Assembly: GCA_964580575.1 (NCBI GenBank)
Contig: CAZOLJ010000009.1
Coordinates: 1 to 64,000, forward strand
DNA from: CAVPDE01 sp964580575
Lineage (GTDB): Bacteria > Desulfobacterota > DSM-4660 > Desulfatiglandales > HGW-15
Direction of reading: 5' to 3'
DNA: 64,000 nt
Below, piece by piece: positions 62,469-64,000 of this stretch (within the stretch, counting starts at the first letter, position 1; every line of letters begins with the position of its first letter). The notes beneath the pieces are model-generated. The model did no database searches and had not been told where the DNA came from. It saw only the letters and a program-made list of their open reading frames with translations. The position numbers were made by a program, and so were the translations under genes.

Positions 62469-62523
62469 GCTCAAGGGGTTTCATGGCCATTGGAGTTCCG
62501 GCAAACCTCTGGGGCTTTTTTTT
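62469..62523 (+). terminator. Intrinsic terminator of the bifunctional nuclease gene
   Basis: GCTCAAGGGGTTT (62469-62481) pairs with AAACCTCTGGGGC (62503-62515) with a few wobble or mismatched positions, followed by eight T (62516-62523). It lies 39 bases after the stop codon. It is the clearest Rho-independent terminator in the window. Confidence 0.7.
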
Positions 62524-62597
62524 AAGGCACAAAGGCACAGAGCAGAAGGATCATTATATCCCTTTGTCCCTGTGTTTCTTTGTGCCTTTGTCCCTTC
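62524..62597. repeat. Octamer-repeat hairpin (GGCACAAA family)
   Basis: The left arm (62524-62545) reads AAGGCACA, AAGGCACA; the right arm (62560-62597) reads TTTGTCCC, TGTGTTTC, TTTGTGCC, TTTGTCCC. It has the same word set as 28725-28822. It follows a proper terminator and ends 15 bases before the PHP gene start. Confidence 0.7.
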
Positions 62598-62612
62598 ATA
62601 TGGAGTGAAAGC

Positions 62613-63269
62613 ATGATCGATTTGCATACCCATTCATTGTTCAGCGACGGTGCGTTGATTCCTTCGGAACTGATCCGGAGGCTCGAAGCCATGGGCTACC
62701 TCGCGGCAGCCATCACCGACCACGTGGACTCCTCCAACCTGGATCATGTGGTCCCGAGAATCGTGCGTGTGGCCGAGGAACTGAACCATGCGCAGTCGGT
62801 CAAAGTCATCCCGGGCGTTGAGCTGACGCATGTGCCGCCTGCTGTCATTCCATCCCTGGTTCGAAGGGCAAGGGAGATGGGAGCCCGGCTGGTCGTGATT
62901 CACGGGGAGACGATCGCTGAGCCTGTGGCCGCGGGAACCAACAGGGCAGGGATCGAGGCGGGAGCCGATATCCTCGCCCATCCGGGTCTCATCCGGCCGG
63001 AAGAGGTGAGGCTTGCGGTGAGCAAAGGCGTGTTCCTTGAAATCAGCGCCAGGAAAGGGCACAGCCTGACCAACGGGCACGTCGCCAAACTGGCGTTGGA
63101 GGCCGGAGCCCGGCTGGTTCTGAACTCGGACAGCCACGGTCCAGGGGATTTCATGACGGAAGCGTTTGCGGCCAAAGTGACCCAAGGGGCAGGCCTGCCC
63201 TCGGATTCACTCCAACATCTCCTGTCCAATTCCCGTCTTCTTCTCGGCGGAATCGGATTTCCCCTTTGA
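62613..63269 (+). CDS. PHP domain phosphoesterase (histidinol phosphatase-type)
   Basis: A 218-residue metal-dependent hydrolase. Motif 1 is MIDLHTHSLFSDG; motif 2 is ITDHVD; later metal ligands are in VIPGVELTHV, VVIHGET, and NSDSHGPGDF. Related proteins are DNA polymerase PHP domains and histidinol phosphatases. The ATG at 62613 begins the metal motif directly and has GGAGTG upstream; the frame from 62580 is a repeat-derived extension. The next gene overlaps its stop. Confidence 0.9.
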   Translation: MIDLHTHSLFSDGALIPSELIRRLEAMGYLAAAITDHVDSSNLDHVVPRIVRVAEELNHAQSVKVIPGVELTHVPPAVIPSLVRRAREMGARLVVIHGETIAEPVAAGTNRAGIEAGADILAHPGLIRPEEVRLAVSKGVFLEISARKGHSLTNGHVAKLALEAGARLVLNSDSHGPGDFMTEAFAAKVTQGAGLPSDSLQHLLSNSRLLLGGIGFPL

Positions 63270-64000
63270 GACGTTCGTTCCCAATCTTTCATTGCTGTGG
63301 AATTCTTGTGGTCATCCTCTGGGTGACCCTGATGACCCTGCTCATCCGGAAAACGGAGTTCTCTGCAGAGCCCAAGGCTCGCAGTGAATTCACCCCTTCC
63401 TCGCTCGAATCTCAAGACAAGGAATGGCGAGAGATTTATCTCAAAGAGCGAAAGATCGGCTACACCGTGAGCCTGATCAGACCTTTCAAAACAGGGTACT
63501 TTATCCAGGAGGAACTCTTCCTGAAACTCAACCTCATGGGCCTCGGCAGAAGCCTTTACTCGCTCACTCAGGCCCAGGTGGACGAGAACCTTTTGCTGAA
63601 AAGTTTCCAGCTGATGATGAACTCCGGCGTTGTGCGTTTTCGCATGTCGGGAAAGATGGAAGGAGAGGTCCTCGTTCTGAGTTCCGGGGCGCAAGGCGAA
63701 AAAAGGATCAAGCTCACTCAAACCCCCATGGTCGCTTCGAGCATGACCTACTTCTTCCGTTCGCGAAAAATAAAGGTGGGCGACGTCTTTCCTTTGCCTT
63801 TCCTCGATCCCTCCACCCTGATGCAGAAGCAACTGCAGATCCAGGTGATAGGAAAAGAGGGGCTGACCCTTCACCGGGTGACTTATGAGACGTTCCGCTT
63901 GGAAACCGAACTCTGGGGAAAGCCGCTGACTTTCTGGGTCGATGAAAACGGAGAGACCCTTAAAGAAGAAGGGTTCATGGGCTTCACCACGGTTAAATCG
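63266..64000 (+). CDS. Transglutaminase-like protein, N-terminal part, cut by window edge
   Basis: A frame of 245 codons without a stop, starting at a TTG that overlaps the PHP stop. It has one transmembrane anchor (IFHCCGILVVILWVTLMTLLI) and a periplasmic beta-rich domain with the pattern WREIYLKERKIGYTVSLI, VGDVFPLPFLDPSTLM and FWVDENGETLKEEGF. That layout is typical of the region preceding a transglutaminase-like domain in Desulfobacterota proteins; the catalytic domain itself is beyond the window. The start could be a later GTG. Confidence 0.7.
   Translation, partial: MRRSFPIFHCCGILVVILWVTLMTLLIRKTEFSAEPKARSEFTPSSLESQDKEWREIYLKERKIGYTVSLIRPFKTGYFIQEELFLKLNLMGLGRSLYSLTQAQVDENLLLKSFQLMMNSGVVRFRMSGKMEGEVLVLSSGAQGEKRIKLTQTPMVASSMTYFFRSRKIKVGDVFPLPFLDPSTLMQKQLQIQVIGKEGLTLHRVTYETFRLETELWGKPLTFWVDENGETLKEEGFMGFTTVKS

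Overview
The window reads as chromosomal DNA of an anaerobic, Desulfobacterota-like (deltaproteobacterial) bacterium, probably a sulfate reducer or a syntroph that degrades fatty or aromatic acids. The evidence is gene content: two acyl-CoA dehydrogenases with EtfBA, three AMP-forming acyl-CoA ligases, two branched-chain-type (Liv) ABC importers, pyruvate:ferredoxin oxidoreductase, an Fe-S class I fumarase, pyruvate phosphate dikinase, an archaeal-style Mrp antiporter operon and a probable small selenoprotein. No rRNA, tRNA, CRISPR array or transposase gene was seen.

Layout. 1-4270: a partial gene, a TIGR04076 protein, and acyl-CoA dehydrogenase with etfB-etfA. 4417-5355: a hypothetical protein and a cNMP-binding protein. 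5399-13545 (minus): Mrp operon in the order E-F-G-MbhD-(MbhE+B)-C-D-D-small-small-D. 13783-14760: MarR regulator and an IS66-type MITE. 14766-34022 (plus): acyl-CoA ligase, corrinoid protein and URO-D-type methyltransferase, acyl-CoA dehydrogenase, livGF, ligase, livHM, binding protein, DUF169 protein, then a second complete set (binding protein, livHMGF, ligase). 34093-34539 (minus): a putative 51-residue selenoprotein and an FmdB zinc ribbon. 34759-39831 (minus): TRAP transporter DctMQP, TatT and a TPR protein. 40049-40948: RmlD-like reductase. 41154-54524 (minus): old-yellow-enzyme-type reductase, fumarase, PFOR, malate dehydrogenase, SdhBAC and a carboxyltransferase. 54833-64000: orphan receiver protein, FmdB protein, hypothetical, PPDK, PlsB (minus), bifunctional nuclease, PHP protein and a truncated transglutaminase-like protein.

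How it fits together. The Liv and TRAP importers would bring in organic acids, the ligases activate them with CoA, and the dehydrogenases oxidise them and pass electrons to EtfBA. The minus-strand block at 43-54 kb encodes the run succinate-fumarate-malate-oxaloacetate-pyruvate-acetyl-CoA almost in order; with PPDK it can serve propionate or C4 oxidation, or reductive C4 synthesis. The Mrp complex would manage the Na+/H+ gradient. This is inference from gene content.

Non-coding structure is unusually rich. At least ten intergenic loci carry long imperfect hairpins whose arms are degenerate tandem repeats of 7-9 bp words. The word differs between loci but recurs in families (GTGACAA, TGGAGTA, GGCACAAA, GGTGCAA, AATGTCG, GGAAAAA). 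Two of them sit inside a larger palindromic element with related outer ends. This repeat system and the hidden selenoprotein at 34093-34248 are the two observations most worth following up.
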